Of a DNA stretch of 64,000 nucleotides, positions 9,797 through 21,390 are shown piece after piece. The position numbers were made by a program, and so were the translations under genes. Each line of letters opens with the position of its first letter. Positions within the stretch are counted from its first letter, which is position 1. This DNA is from Gonocerus acuteangulatus. Taxonomy: Eukaryota > Arthropoda > Insecta > Hemiptera > Coreidae. The stretch is from the NCBI GenBank assembly GCA_946811695.1, contig OX328128.1, forward strand, positions 73,654,923 to 73,718,922, read 5' to 3'. The notes beneath the pieces are model-generated. The model was not told the origin of the DNA and ran no database searches. It saw nothing but the letters and a program-made list of their open reading frames with translations.

Positions 9797-10020
9797 CGAA
9801 CCTATCGCCCCTTATCGTTCCACCTGAAGTTGTAAGACCTCATCCAAAAGCGCAGGCAAGGAAAATGGCAAATAGGGGTCGGCCTAAAGGGAAACCTCGT
9901 ATCCTGACAGATATTTCTGAAAATCATCAATTATTGAGGGTGAAAAAAGAAAGAAAAGAAAGCACCACCCTAAACCTAAGACACCACATACAAATAAACC
10001 CCTTCCTAAAAAATTGGTAA
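9797..10020 (+). pseudogene. pogo/Tigger-like transposase C-terminal relic
   Basis: The frame reads NLSPLIVPPEVVRPHPKAQA, then NRGRPKGKPRILTDISEN, and stops at 10018-10020. The pattern 'PEVVRP.PKA...RGR.KGK.RILTDTPEK' is the conserved basic tail after the DDE domain in many pogo/Tigger/jerky-type transposases. The catalytic DDE core and the CENP-B-like HTH domain are missing. Copy 1 (minus strand, about 20-130) preserves the same stretch, so this is the remnant the family carries and not a random match. The residues after ISEN diverge and are probably frameshifted. Confidence 0.7.
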
Positions 10021-10251
10021 ATAAAAAGAAAATTATTCTAATGACAGTTCAGATTCTGATACTGACACCGACATTTCTTCAGAAGGAAGTCTTTCTGCAC
10101 TGCTGTGTTGTTTTTACGTGGTCAGAGGTACAACACCCCATGGTCAAAGGTACATCTTACATGTTACTGTACGATTATTTTTTTTTAAATGAATAAAAAA
10201 TATTAAATGTAAAGCTAAAACCTTGAAAAAATTAAATAAGATAAGCAATAG

Positions 10252-10412
10252 GGGTCTCCCGTAGTCTAGTGGCTAGCGCGCTGGATTCATAAGCGGGAGA
10301 TGATGGGTTCGATTCCCACCTCCGGCAGGAATTTTCTCATCTCAAGGCTCGCTGGGAAAATTCCTCGCTGCACCCTGGATGTCGGCGCTAATGACCTAGA
10401 AGTAGATGCGCC

Positions 10413-10455
<43 letters not shown>
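10252..10455 (+). mobile_element. tRNA-derived SINE, family 2, with 13-bp target duplication
   Basis: The head GGGTCTCCCGTAGTCTAGTG and a box B GGGTTCGATTCCCACC give a tRNA-like 5' part, with CAT in the anticodon-loop position. A body ending GATGCGCCGT and a ~40-nt A tail follow. AGATAAGCAATAG flanks it at 10239-10251 and 10456-10468. A second copy is at 42079-42280. Confidence 0.9.
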
Positions 10456-10458
<3 letters not shown>

Positions 10459-10847
10459 TAAGCAATAGAATGCTAATTCCAATGAAATAAAAAAAAATGA
10501 ATTTAGCCTTAATATTCAAGCTAAAAAAAATTAAATTTTGCAAAGTGGTCAAAGGTACAGCACAACACCTTCCCCTATATATATATATTTCTTGAATATC
10601 TGGAACACGGTTAGGTTAATAACTGTAAGCAAACCTTTCTAAAGCCTAATAAACCTTTTTGAAATATTTTGTCACACAGGAGCTGCATAATCATGCACAT
10701 TCGTCAGTAATGTGGTTAGTCAAACCATATCCTTAAAACATTTGCTTATTTTGTTTATTATATATTTGAAATAAACAAGTGAATAAATTAATAATTTGCT
10801 AATTTATTTTTTTCTGGAGTGAGAACCAGCAAAGAGGCCAGATCTAG

Positions 10848-11775
10848 CCAGTGTTGGGCATAATCATTATCATAATCACGATTACTATTATAATCACAGG
10901 CTCCCGAGATGTGATAACAGTAATTATCACAGTCCCTACAGATAGACTGTAATCGGATTACACTTGCAATCACACATTTGATTATAACCACAGCTGTTTC
11001 TCTGATTATTCCTCGAATTATAGCTATTGTTCTGTGATGAGAACTGTGACCACAATTTCTTTCTGTGATAACAACTTTAATCATAACCTTTCTCTGATTA
11101 AAAACGTAATCCAATCTTTTTCTGTAATTACGACTGAAAGGACTCAAATACACAACACACATCTGAGCAGGAGAATTGGAAAATTAATCGTATCAAGATA
11201 ATGAGAGAAGAGTTGAGACTTTGTCATCCGTAGGTATTACGGTAATTACCAATATGAATCTGGTAATAGTATCCTAATTTATAAAAATAAAAGTCTTTGG
11301 GATTACAGTGGTAATGGTTTTGATTACGTTCGTAATCACAGAAACGTTATTACAAAATTAATTACAGAATAAATTTGTGATAACAGTTGAAAAAAATAAG
11401 AAAAGTTGTGATTACAGTTGTAACGACGGGTAGCACAATAGGTCGCACGGCCGCTGTGCGCTCCCACTGAGGAGGACAACCCGGAAAGTATTGTGTACAG
11501 TTGTAATCACAAAAATATATTTGTAATTACAGCCATAATCACAGAAGAAGCTGTGATTACAGCCATAAATACCGAAAATGTAGTGATTACGAATTATAAT
11601 TGAAGATGTGACTACAAGTGTTATCGTAACCACTCTTGTAATGAACATTATAATCGAAAGCGTAATCATCTCTCAAATGTCTGTGATTATAATCGTAATC
11701 ATAATCACACCTTGAAATTCTGTAATTATTATCATAATCCTAATTAGGATTATGATAATAATTACACAACACTAG
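10848..11775. mobile_element. hAT-like non-autonomous element made of ATAATCAC/GTGATTAC words
   Basis: The start AGTGTTGGGCATAATCATTA and the end TAATTACACAACACT are imperfect inverted repeats. The flanks GATCTAGC and GTTCTAGA could be an 8-bp duplication of the nTCTAGAn type known for hAT elements (6 of 8 bases agree). The interior is a 900-bp mosaic of GTGATTACA, TAATCACAG and similar words in both orientations. Open frames within it are by-products of the repeats. Confidence 0.55.
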
Positions 11776-11793
11776 TTCTAGAAACGCTTATAA

Positions 11794-11989
11794 AATATTT
11801 ATTAAAATTTTAACGTCCATTTTAATTAACTCAGAATTTTAGGACGGGTTATCTATAGGTTACCATCCTTTTCTAGCCACGTACAGCTGATGCCTTTTCT
11901 GTTTCGACCCCAACACGAATCAAACCCACTACCCTTGGCAAGGATTGTTAAGTGCTCACGCCTTTACACTCACGGCCATCGGGCCTCTA
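11794..11989 (-). mobile_element. tRNA-derived SINE, family 1
   Basis: On the minus strand it starts GAGGCCCGATGGCCGTGAG and carries a decayed box B region, the AGGATGGTAACCTATAGATA body and an AATTTTAAT tail. It lies just right of the hAT-like element. Confidence 0.8.
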
Positions 11990-12387
11990 AAAGTTTATAA
12001 TTTTCTATGTAATTCTTCATTTTTATTTACTCAATTTTTTTAATGTGACTTACTCTATTAATTATATACCAATTTCATCAAAAATAATTTTGATTTATTT
12101 CTGATAATATCAAAAAAATGAAACATTATATTACTTTTATTCATGAGTTGTTTTCTCCACTGAATTTCTAATTACATTAAATTGATAGATAATATTCGAT
12201 ATCATATACTGTTGGAAGGTAATTCAATTTTACAACTTTTGTGAGATTCTGCTATTTGCAGATTTTTTTTTGGAAGAGTAGTGAATCTCGAAAACTTGTC
12301 ACTAACGTGACTTTTTTATCAATAAACGTTTTCAGAATGGTTTTTGCGGTTTGAAAAAAAACACTTGTGAACATTATAAGTGAATTA

Positions 12388-12600
12388 TTTATTTATTAAA
12401 TTTTAGCGTTCATTGTCATTAACTGAGAATTTTGGGACGGGTTCTCTAGAGGTTACCACCCTTTTCTAGCCAGGATAGGGCTGATGCCTTTTCTTTTTTT
12501 CTGAAGAAAAGCCACCACCCTATAGTGGGAATCGAATCCACGACCTCAGGCAGGGAGTGTTAAGTGCTCACGCCTTAGCACTCACGGCCACCGGGCCTCC
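12388..12600 (-). mobile_element. tRNA-derived SINE, family 1, with 12-bp target duplication
   Basis: The minus-strand head GGAGGCCCGGTGGCCGTGAG is followed by GTGGATTCGATTCCCACTAT and the GGGTGGTAACCTCTAGAGAA body. ATAAGTGAATTA is repeated exactly at 12376-12387 and 12601-12612. This is the cleanest copy of the family. Confidence 0.9.
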
Positions 12601-12880
12601 ATAAGTGAATTAGCCTTATAGCAAATTAAGTAACTTAAAGATGAAAAGTAATGCACACTAGGAGAGAAAATGTGAGTATTAGTTTTTAAAAAATGTTTTT
12701 TTTTTTTTCTAAATATCTTTTAGACCGGCATGTGTCTCGAAGAAAATCAGATATGGTCGTCCGGTGTGCAGTATTTAACTACATATTTGGTCTTCTTCGG
12801 TCAAGAATTTATCAACAAAAAAAAAAGCTATAACTTTTTTATGAGTCATAGAGTATGAAGCAAAACGCGACGTGCAGATG

Positions 12881-13224
12881 CAGGGTGGCACAGATAAGGA
12901 GGCCACAAGAGAAATAACTACTAAACGGTTTGAGATATCAAAATTTTTCAAAGGACAAAAGTTGTAGTTCTCGTCGAGATCTATAAAATGGTGCTCTCGG
13001 AAATGAGAAAATAACACGTCTAAGGACTCAAATAGACCTTTGAAGGGAAGGGTTTCCTCTTTACCCATATTTTGCATTATATTTTTAAAATGTACTAACA
13101 AAACATGTAAGAACCGTGCAAACGGGGTTTCGATGCATCAAGTAGTTTCCCTTACGAAAAATGTTCATATCTCAAACCGTTTAGTAGTTATTCCTCTCAT
13201 GGCCCGCTTATCTGGGCCACCCTG
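12881..13224. mobile_element. 344-bp MITE with CAGGGTGGC ends
   Basis: The left end CAGGGTGGCACAGATAAG and the right end CTTATCTGGGCCACCCTG are inverted repeats, extending inward about 60 bp (TACTAAACGGTTTGAGATAT and its complement). The right end adjoins (TA)n. A partial relative starts at 32033. Confidence 0.85.
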
Positions 13225-13225
13225 C

Positions 13226-13226
<1 letters not shown>

Positions 13227-13288
<62 letters not shown>

Positions 13289-13298
13289 CATATATATA
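13227..13298. repeat. (TA)n microsatellite
   Basis: TA repeat with a few CA interruptions; it starts 2 bp beyond the MITE end. Confidence 0.95.
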
Positions 13299-13339
13299 AA
13301 CAATTTTAAATGTTTTATAAATAAAATAAAATCTAAAAA

Positions 13340-13640
13340 AGCAAGTGACTTCTAATCTATGAAAGCGTCCTACAGAAGCGACTGACCCTTAGCGTCCTCC
13401 GCTCGTACTGTAGGACGCTCGAAGCGTTCCCCGCATGCCCAGTCCGCACTGCGAAACCCCTAGCCCTGGAACTGAACCACCCCAGGAACCAGTAGCCAGC
13501 CTGACGCCTCGCCTTCTCCAAGCTCCCGGGGCTGCCAGTCCGGAGGACGTCTTCTCGCGTCCTCAAACCCTTCTTCTAGGTGTAACCCATACCGCTTCTA
13601 TAGTCTATCTTCTTCTTCTGGTTCACGGTTCTATAAATAC
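13340..13640. other. GC-rich island, unclassified
   Basis: Clearly more GC-rich than its surroundings. CTACAGAAGCG..., GCGTCCT and TAGGACGCTCGAAGCG words recur in both orientations. A 70-codon plus-strand frame (13435-13647) and a 69-codon minus-strand frame cross it, without known domains. It could be a piece of a mobile element or an exon relic. Confidence 0.4.
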
Positions 13641-14012
13641 TCGCTGAATAGGTTCGTATTTTCTAATGTTGGTAATTGGCAAAAAAACAAAAAAAAAAAA
13701 ACAAAAAAATTGCCAATGAATATTGTGGCTTTGGTTTTATTTTACCTATTTGTATTTACTACATTTTAATGAATTTATGTTATTGGTACGGCTCGTTGGA
13801 GTTTTAATTAAAATTTTCGATCGCAATGTTTAATAAATATTCATACAGAGAGAGCCAATATAGCTTAGAATATATTTTTTACAATAGTTATAAAAAGCTA
13901 TAAAAATTTCAGGAATCGGGGCGTGATTTCTGCAAAATATGACGCTAAACAACCAAGCGCTGGAAACGAAAACCGTATTATTTACCAAAAATCCAGAAAG
14001 AAATCTTAAGCA

Positions 14013-14014
<2 letters not shown>
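13641..14014. other. No gene recognised
   Basis: AT-rich, with an A-rich run at 13681-13706. Confidence 0.4.
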
Positions 14015-14074
<60 letters not shown>

Positions 14075-14151
14075 ATATAAATATATATATATATTATATA
14101 TATATATTATATATATATTATATACATATATGTATATATATTTATATATAC

Positions 14152-14185
<34 letters not shown>

Positions 14186-14199
14186 TTATATATGTATGT
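14015..14199. repeat. Compound (TA)n microsatellite
   Basis: TA repeat with phase breaks (TATTATA, TACATA, TTTATA) over 185 bp. Confidence 0.95.
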
Positions 14200-14332
14200 A
14201 TTTTGGGCATCGAAGTCGGATAATTATTTCAGATATGCCTACTTTTTTTAAGGTATTATTTTCAAGTAACATTCATGTAAACATTCTTTAGGCCTATAAT
14301 GAAGAATCTACAGCAATCTACTGATAAACAAA

Positions 14333-14337
14333 TTATA

Positions 14338-14375
<38 letters not shown>
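14333..14375. repeat. (TA)n microsatellite
   Basis: About 20 TA units followed by CAAACACACACA. Confidence 0.95.
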
Positions 14376-14377
<2 letters not shown>

Positions 14378-14514
14378 AACACACACATAAAAGTTTACAA
14401 AATGAATAATTTTGGGCTAAAGTAAAAATTTGATTTGAGTATATTTAAATTATGCTCAGTAAAAAATGTATTTCGAATTTTCTAATTTATGGTAACTCAG
14501 TGTGTACTGTATTG

Positions 14515-14518
<4 letters not shown>

Positions 14519-14575
<57 letters not shown>
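14519..14575. repeat. (TA)n microsatellite
   Basis: Pure TA tract directly before the 14580-14690 repeat. Confidence 0.95.
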
Positions 14576-14577
<2 letters not shown>

Positions 14578-14579
14578 AC

Positions 14580-14690
14580 TAATACTTACTCGGTCTAGTG
14601 AAGGCTTTAAATTTAAGCCAAAAAGTTGACAATAAAAAATATTTTTATTATATATTATGGCCGAATCCTGAGTATTTAATTACTAGTTAT
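14580..14690 (+). repeat. Decayed copy of the AGGC-stem-GCC(G)AAA repeat
   Basis: AGTGAAGGCTTTAAATTTAA followed by GCCAAAAAGTTGACAATA and then ATGGCCGAATCCTGAG aligns with 26462-26565 (GATGAAGGC...GCCGAAACGTCGGAC...GTGACCGAACCCTGA). Both follow a (TA)n tract. The stem is kept but the CTGATGA and GAAAC words are damaged. Confidence 0.6.
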
Positions 14691-14699
14691 AGAATTTAA

Positions 14700-15830
14700 A
14701 AAGTTTAGCATTAAGTGTATACAAAAAAGTATTAAAGTAATTAGGAGTAAGCAGGATGGGACTCTTGAGGAATATAACAATACCGCCCGTGGAGACAAAA
14801 GCTGTACCAGTAACAAAAATAATCCCTAAGCTAAAATATATTAAGCTGGACTTGATAATTTGGTTTTATAAATAACAATAAATCATTTGCAGGACATAAA
14901 TAATATTTAAGTTTTTTTTTTAATTTTTTTTTTAAGTTTAAAAAGTAACGATACTTTCTTTAAAAAATAAATAATTATGTCTATTCATCTGTTAGTTGAA
15001 AATTATTTTTAGGACTTAAGCAAATGAAAAATTTATTCTATGGAATAATTATTTAACAGTTAAACTTCTGAGTTCAATATTTTATTGAAATAACACTTAT
15101 TTAAACGTAGATGGTGGAATTTAGATGTTAACTTTTAATATTTGTTTACTTCAATTTTATGTCGTCTTTTTCCAGCCAGGTTAGGGCGTTTATTCGTAAA
15201 TTAATATTTTGTTTGTCGGCAGTTTTTTCAGCGTTTATCGGGAATGGAACCTACAAACCGTGGCTTATTAGCTTTACTAGAACTGATTCTTTTGTGTGCA
15301 AATAAAATCACATGTATGTACATCGCCTCCGCGGAAGGCACATTGAGAGACTATGGTATAATAATAAAAAGTAGAATATAAAAAACAAAGAAAATAAAAG
15401 ATAGAAATATTAAGGGTTAAGTTAAGCTAATTAATGAAAAAAATAAAACATTCTTGGCCATCGGATCTCCAAAAAAAAAAAAAAAAAGAAATCAAACATG
15501 TTGAATTTTTGCACAAAAAAGGAGAGGTATTTTCATTCTTTTTCAAAATTAGTGATTGGATTTGGTTAGAATTTTGCATTTTTCCGTTGTTCTCTATGAT
15601 CGTTATTTTTAGTGTTTACAATATATATTTGGTTTGTACATTTTTAAATTGTACAATTAAATTTTATACCAGGCATAGTAGTAGTAATTGTGTTTTAAAA
15701 TTATATTTAAGGAAGACCAGGTCTAAAATCTAAAGAATGTTTGATAACCCGTCTACTTAATTAGTTTTATGAAAAAAGGGATATTAATTATCAATACTAC
15801 TATCGTTGTCTATTGAAATTTGTTGAAAGT
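14700..15830. other. No gene recognised
   Basis: AT-rich. A 99-codon plus-strand open frame (15434-15733) begins in a lysine-coding A run and shows no domain; I do not call it a gene. Confidence 0.4.
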
Positions 15831-16790
15831 AATAAGTAGAACAAATATTAAAACTAAAAATTACTTCAAAGAGTGGGAAAACTAGTCAATTAGTCAAGGA
15901 AAATTAAATTCAATTCATCTAAATTAAATACCAAAGTAATAAGTAGAAAAAATATTAAAACTAAAAATTACTTCAAAGAGTGGGAAAACTAGTCAATTAG
16001 TCAAGGAAAATTGAATTCAATTCATCTAAATTAAATACCAAAGTAATAAGTAGAAAAAATATTAAAACTAAAAATTACTTCAAAGAGTGGGAAAACTAGT
16101 CAATTAGTCAAGGAAAATTAAATTCAATTCATCTAAATTAAATACCAAAGTAATAAGTAGAAAAAATATTAAAACTAAAAATTACTTCAAAGAGTGGGAA
16201 AACTAGTCAATTAGTCAAGGAAAATTAAATTAAATTTAGCTAAATTAAATACCAAAGTAATAAGTAGAAAAAATATTAAAACTAAAAATTACTTCAAAGA
16301 GTGGGAAAACTAGTCAATTAGTCAAGGAAAATTAAATTCAATTCATCTAAATTAAATACCAAAGTAATAAGTAGAAAAAATATTAAAACTAAAAATTACT
16401 TCAAAGAGTGGGAAAACTAGTCAATTAGTCAAGGAAAATTAAATTCAATTTAGCTAAATTAAATACCAAAGTAATAAGTAGAAAAAATATTAAAACTAAA
16501 AATTACTTCAAAGAGTGGGAAAACTAGTCAATTAGTCAAGGAAAATGAAATTCAATTTAGCTAAATTAAATACCAAAGTAATAAGTAGAAAAAATATTAA
16601 AACTAAAAATTACTTCAAAGAGTGGGAAAACTAGTCAATTAGTCAAGGAAAATTAAATTCAATTCATCTAAATTAAATACCAAAGTAATAAGTAGAAAAA
16701 ATATTAAAACTAAAAATTACTTCAAAGAGTGGGAAAACTAGTCAATTAGTCAAGGAAAATTAAATTCAATTCATCTAAATTAAATACCAA
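15831..16790. repeat. Tandem satellite, 9 x 107 bp
   Basis: AATAAGTAGA recurs at 15831, 15938, 16045 and so on to 16687, exactly every 107 bp. The unit is AT-rich and includes GAGTGGGAAAACTAGTCAAT. Units differ by single bases (CAATTCATC or AAATTTAGC). There are stops in the frames I read, so it does not look coding. The array ends near 16790. Confidence 0.95.
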
Positions 16791-16799
16791 TATTAAAAA

Positions 16800-17460
16800 G
16801 CAAAGTAAATGAAAATAATGTTAATTGAAGTGTTTTTTATTACAATATTTGTACTTTTTTGCATATCAGGTTTATTATATTTTCTTTCTCAGATCCGTAG
16901 CTTCTCAAATTTCTCTGGCTCTCTCTGACAGCGAGATTAGTATTTTTAACTATTTTATTACTGCAGCACATATCAATTTCTATATGATACTTGTAGGATA
17001 TAAGCAAAAATTAGCTGTACTATTTAAACACATATATATACTACAAAATATATAATTAAGAACTATATACACTTGTCGATCTTATTGCACATAGGAGCAT
17101 ATAAAACGTTATAAAATACACAATGATTAAATATGATGTAGTTTTAGTAGGTATTAAAAAAAAAAATTATTTCTCATTTGTTGTTTATACTTCATTTTTT
17201 TAAATAAAATTAGCGTTCTTCAAAAATTTAAATTTATTATTAATCGTATGCATGACTATGCATTAATTATACTAAATTTATTATTAATTTTTATTTATTA
17301 ATTTAGTATTGAAATAATTTAATATTAATTTATTAGCTCTTTGCCGATGGCTATTGATATTGCACTTATGAAATAATTTTTTAAGTTGTTTTTCAAATGT
17401 TCAACTATCCTGCCTACTAGTTACCGAATATTAATACGTATAGACAGCCGTTAAAATTTA

Positions 17461-17465
<5 letters not shown>
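16800..17465. other. No gene recognised
   Basis: Very AT-rich. A 76-codon hydrophobic frame at 16825-17055 has AT-driven composition only. Confidence 0.4.

Positions 17466-17509
<44 letters not shown>
17466..17509. repeat. (TA)n microsatellite
   Basis: About 22 TA units. Confidence 0.95.
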
Positions 17510-17515
<6 letters not shown>

Positions 17516-20500
17516 AAATTAATATTCTTCAATCTAGAAAAGCGTTCCATCTGGCTGATCCAGTTGATTTCTCAATCTTTGACTGAAATTGTAATCGGGA
17601 GTCTTGGGGTAACGTTACGATTTTTTTTGCGCGAATGTCGGCCAAAAAATTGGTCGTATCCCCCCGGTCTATCAAATCGGCTTTTCAATCTAGATAATAT
17701 ACATTTGTGACAAAATTTATCAAAAACTGACTATTATTGTGCACGGTAGAATGGTAACGTTTTGAAACGTCGCCCTAATTTTAACGTTTTGAAAGGGCCA
17801 CTAAAAACGTTACTTAACTCTGTATTGACACCGTGGGGTGAAAAATACCGCATACTTTGACCTATGGCGTGTTTATTAATTTCTGTTAATCACAGAGACT
17901 CCCTCTTTCTTCCTAAATAATCCGAAGTGCATTATCTAGTACAACCTAATACAAATAAAGCCACTTGTCTGATAATCGCTGCATGAGAAGTTAACGGCTT
18001 TTGATCATTCTAGTTTATTGTTCGTAAAAAATATTTTCAGTTTAGTAATTTTTTTTTTCAGGATAGTTATTTAGTGTATGAACAATATTGAGTTTTAGGA
18101 TTTCCTAGCTATTATGTGAATTTTAATTAATATTCGGCAGATTTATTCCTGTTTGAATTTATTTCTTGATGTTCCTGTTCCTATACGTTGCTGTTGTACA
18201 AAAAAGCAAAAGAAAAAGTTGAAATGTTTGTATTTTAATAAATTTCAAAGTATGGGGAAAAAGTTACCCCAGGGTGACATTACCGTAGATCGCAGTGACA
18301 ATCCAGGGTTAAATATGAATTTTCTGTTCGGAGGCAAACCATGTTTTTATTGTACTTAATTGTTATTTATAGCCATACAAATAAACATAAACAATAAGTG
18401 GTCGATATTGTTTATCGTCATGATAAGCGAGACAGGTGATAAATCGCTAGTTTCTATAAATCTTGGCAAGTTTGGTGCCGTGACTTCAAGTTCACGTGTC
18501 GCACGAAACACTTCCTTCTTCCATTCTCACGTGTCAGAAGATTTGATACAAAACTTGTACTAATAAAGAGAAAATAAATTCTAAAAAAAAAAAAAAAACT
18601 TCAACAGCTCTTTAATTAGATGTTAGCAAGCCGTAGTTTAATTAATTTCTGAGAGATATCGTGAATTGCAGGTTTTATGGGCTCTCGAGAGCTCCAAGGG
18701 CTTAAGCGTTCGACCCATTGAGAGGTGCAACAAGTGTTTACAAGCCTGTGCTGCAACTTTAAACACCACGGATGCACACAGGGCCTTTAATAATCTCAAG
18801 ACCGTTTCTTCAACACAAAATAAGCCATCTCAAAGCAGTTCGTTTTCTTTTTCATCTATTTCGAGTTAACATACTGAATTATTTTTCGTTAAGCTTTGAG
18901 GAAATAAGCATTTCAATCTTAAATTCAGTGGTTTCGGCGTACTGGATGCAAGCTTCAGAAATTATTCAAACTTTTGGGAAAGTAAATAGTTTATTAAAAC
19001 AGGATTACTTTTATTATAATATTTTCCCTAATATTTAAGCCTTTAGTTAATTAATTAAATATTCAATTAAACAAAAAATAGATAAATTACATATGAATAC
19101 AAATAAAAGATACTTTTTTTAGTATTCATTTATACGGCGATTTGACTCCTTCAAGAAAGTACCTGTTTGGTCTAATGAACCAGCATTGTGATAACTATGG
19201 AACGGATGTTATTGTATTTACATATTTCTTTCTGATTCTTAAATCCTATTTTTGATGTAATTCTGCACGTTTTAAGTGATTTTCAAGCACTTAAACAGGG
19301 TTTTTATTTTACATATTTTTTCAAAATTTCCATATTTTTACAGATTCTTCCATAAATACATATTTTTATATACTTTTTAATTGAAAAAAACGAAGGGGAA
19401 ACCGAGAAAGAAAATAATGCTTTACCCATTCAGTCTAGATCACTGTGTCTTTTCTAATTGGAAGAAGCAAAGGTGTCTGGCTGCCATGCTTCCCCGGCGC
19501 TAATTGTCTAGGAGCAGATGCGTTTTAAAAAATATATATAATAAATTAATATATACAATTTTAATTATTTCTTTAAGTTAATATCGAAAACTAATGAATT
19601 GGCAAAAAAATCATGTCGATGTAATTTTTCAAAATCCAGAAATAAAAAAATGAATTTTTAACCTATTTTGTTTTATGTCTTAGCTCCTAAGGCGTATTTG
19701 ACGGAACGCTCGGACACGTGTCGACTATTTTTCGATGCAAAATCACCAGAAAAAAATGGGCCTGATCGGTGACCCCAACCCTGTATACTCCTCTTATGAG
19801 ATCACACCGGCGTCATTTCTCATTTGACAATTTAAAAATGCAAACAATTTTTTAAAATAATGTTAATCTGTAAAAATGTTACACTTCTTTTTCTGCTTTT
19901 AAAATGAGTTCCTAATTAATATTTAAGTTTTATTTTTCAATGTTCTATATATTTTCAACTTTTGTTCTTTCCATTATAATGATCATTTATAATAAAGTTC
20001 GTACTAATTATTTATGCCTTTCTTTTTAATATTTTATAGTGTTTTACGTATTTTTTTACTACATAATTTCAATTTTTTATTACATATTTTATTATATCCG
20101 TTCCCTAGTGATAACCACTTTGATTCATTGATTCCAATAAACCGAGGTATGGAAATGTCCGTAATAAGCCACAAAGCCACCAGATATTCAGCAGATTTCT
20201 TTAAATGGGGGTGTATAGTTTAGTATTTTGCAAGTAAGAAAGTGTAAATATGTACTAGATTTTTTTTTTTTATTTCGATGATAAAATAACTAAAAACAAA
20301 TAAATTCGTTGTAAACTAAAATAAGAAAATAAATTTTTATTTTTTGTATGCAATTTCTTTTACTAACGAAACTTCAAATACAATTATCATAAAAGAGAGA
20401 GGGAAGATTAGCAATTTGTCACGGAGAGACCTCTGGTGAAATGAGAATTTTGATTGTCGCCCCCCCCCCCCTTCAACTCGAGATAACGTCAAATTCTCTC

Positions 20501-21277
20501 TTTTGTCCCGCTAGTAACTGTATCTCCCGTAACTGTTGACTACAACAAAGGGGAAAAAATAAGCCCAATCATATTTCTTTATTATTTTATACTTTCCCTC
20601 CGCAGAATTTTGAAATTCGTTTTTCATAATTCTTGAATTTTATTTAAACAAACACACGGCCAAGAACGAGGTACTATTTCTTGTTCTAGTATTTCCGTAA
20701 TGTATGCAGCGAAATTTTGATTTGTTGAATAGCTGGGATAGACATTTACTGAGAATATCTCTGGAACACAATAATAAGAAATCGATGCACCAAAAAAAAA
20801 AAAAAAAAAAAAATCTTGACTAATAAAATCCTGAGGCCGTCCTAATCGGCTGATTTTCAATTCGTAAACTATTTCGGAACCTTAAATATCTTAGTTTATT
20901 TATTTTTTTTTTTTAATATTTCAAATATTTAGTGCATTTCGTTAGGATTTTGTAACAATTTCAAAACATTCTCTCTAATACCTAAATTGCAAAATTATTA
21001 TTTCAAAACTGTCAAACCGATTAAAACGAAACTTAGTGGGTTGTTTTTATTTTATAAATAATTAAAAAGCTAAATGCACTTGAAGTCTCCAAAAAAGTTA
21101 TATACAAAATGTATATGTTTTGTCCTATTACACAGGTCAACATATGATCTAACAAAAAAAAACACTCGGAACGGTATGGTCCTAATGGGGGTTTTGGGGT
21201 CACTGATTACGATGAGCGGTTTGGTTAACCTTCATCACATCAAATTCAAGGTCATTTGATGACAAAATACCAGTAGA
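17510..21277. other. Long AT-rich stretch without recognised genes
   Basis: Contents seen: two direct copies of CTTCAATCTAGA/TTTTCAATCTAGAT near 17527 and 17682, a poly-C run at 20461-20471, several poly-A/T runs, and a SINE tail at 19470-19540. Short open frames (18153-18359, 18666-18869, 20014-20223, 20624-20860) show no domain. Confidence 0.4.
19470..19540 (+). repeat. SINE family 2 tail fragment
   Basis: CGGCGCTAATTGTCTAGGAG followed by CAGATGCG and an A-rich end matches the 3' body of the SINE at 10252 (CGGCGCTAATGACCTAGAAG, TAGATGCG). The tRNA-like head is absent. Confidence 0.6.
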
Positions 21278-21390
21278 AATCTGAAAAATTCATGCGTATC
21301 TTTTTGAGGTCCCTGAGTACAAATCCGTCGTCGTGCGGTCATTTCAAGGTCAAATAGAGAAAAAAAAACAGGAAAAAAGTATGAAAACAA

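Larger units (their letters stand above)
9229..10577 (+). mobile_element. pogo/Tigger-like DNA transposon, copy 2
   Basis: The left end CAGGGGAAGGT at 9229 mirrors the right end ACCTTCCCCTA at 10567-10577. Both sit in TA repeats, as expected for TA-targeting pogo/Tc1 elements. Inside are a degraded transposase C-terminus (9797-10020), repeated GGTCAAAGGTACAACACC-type words in both orientations (near 9240, 9583-9640, 10118-10150 and 10546-10567) and a SINE (10252-10455). Subtracting the SINE and its duplication, the element is about 1.1 kb, too short for a full transposase. Confidence 0.75.

Noticed and set aside
10252..10325. Possible functional tRNA gene (CAT anticodon position)
   Set aside because: It is joined to a SINE body, A tail and target duplication and repeated at 42079; the acceptor stem does not close like a real tRNA.
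18666..18869. 67-codon frame with CNKCLQAC-type cysteines
   Set aside because: Short, with no conserved pattern I can name and no neighbouring coding context.
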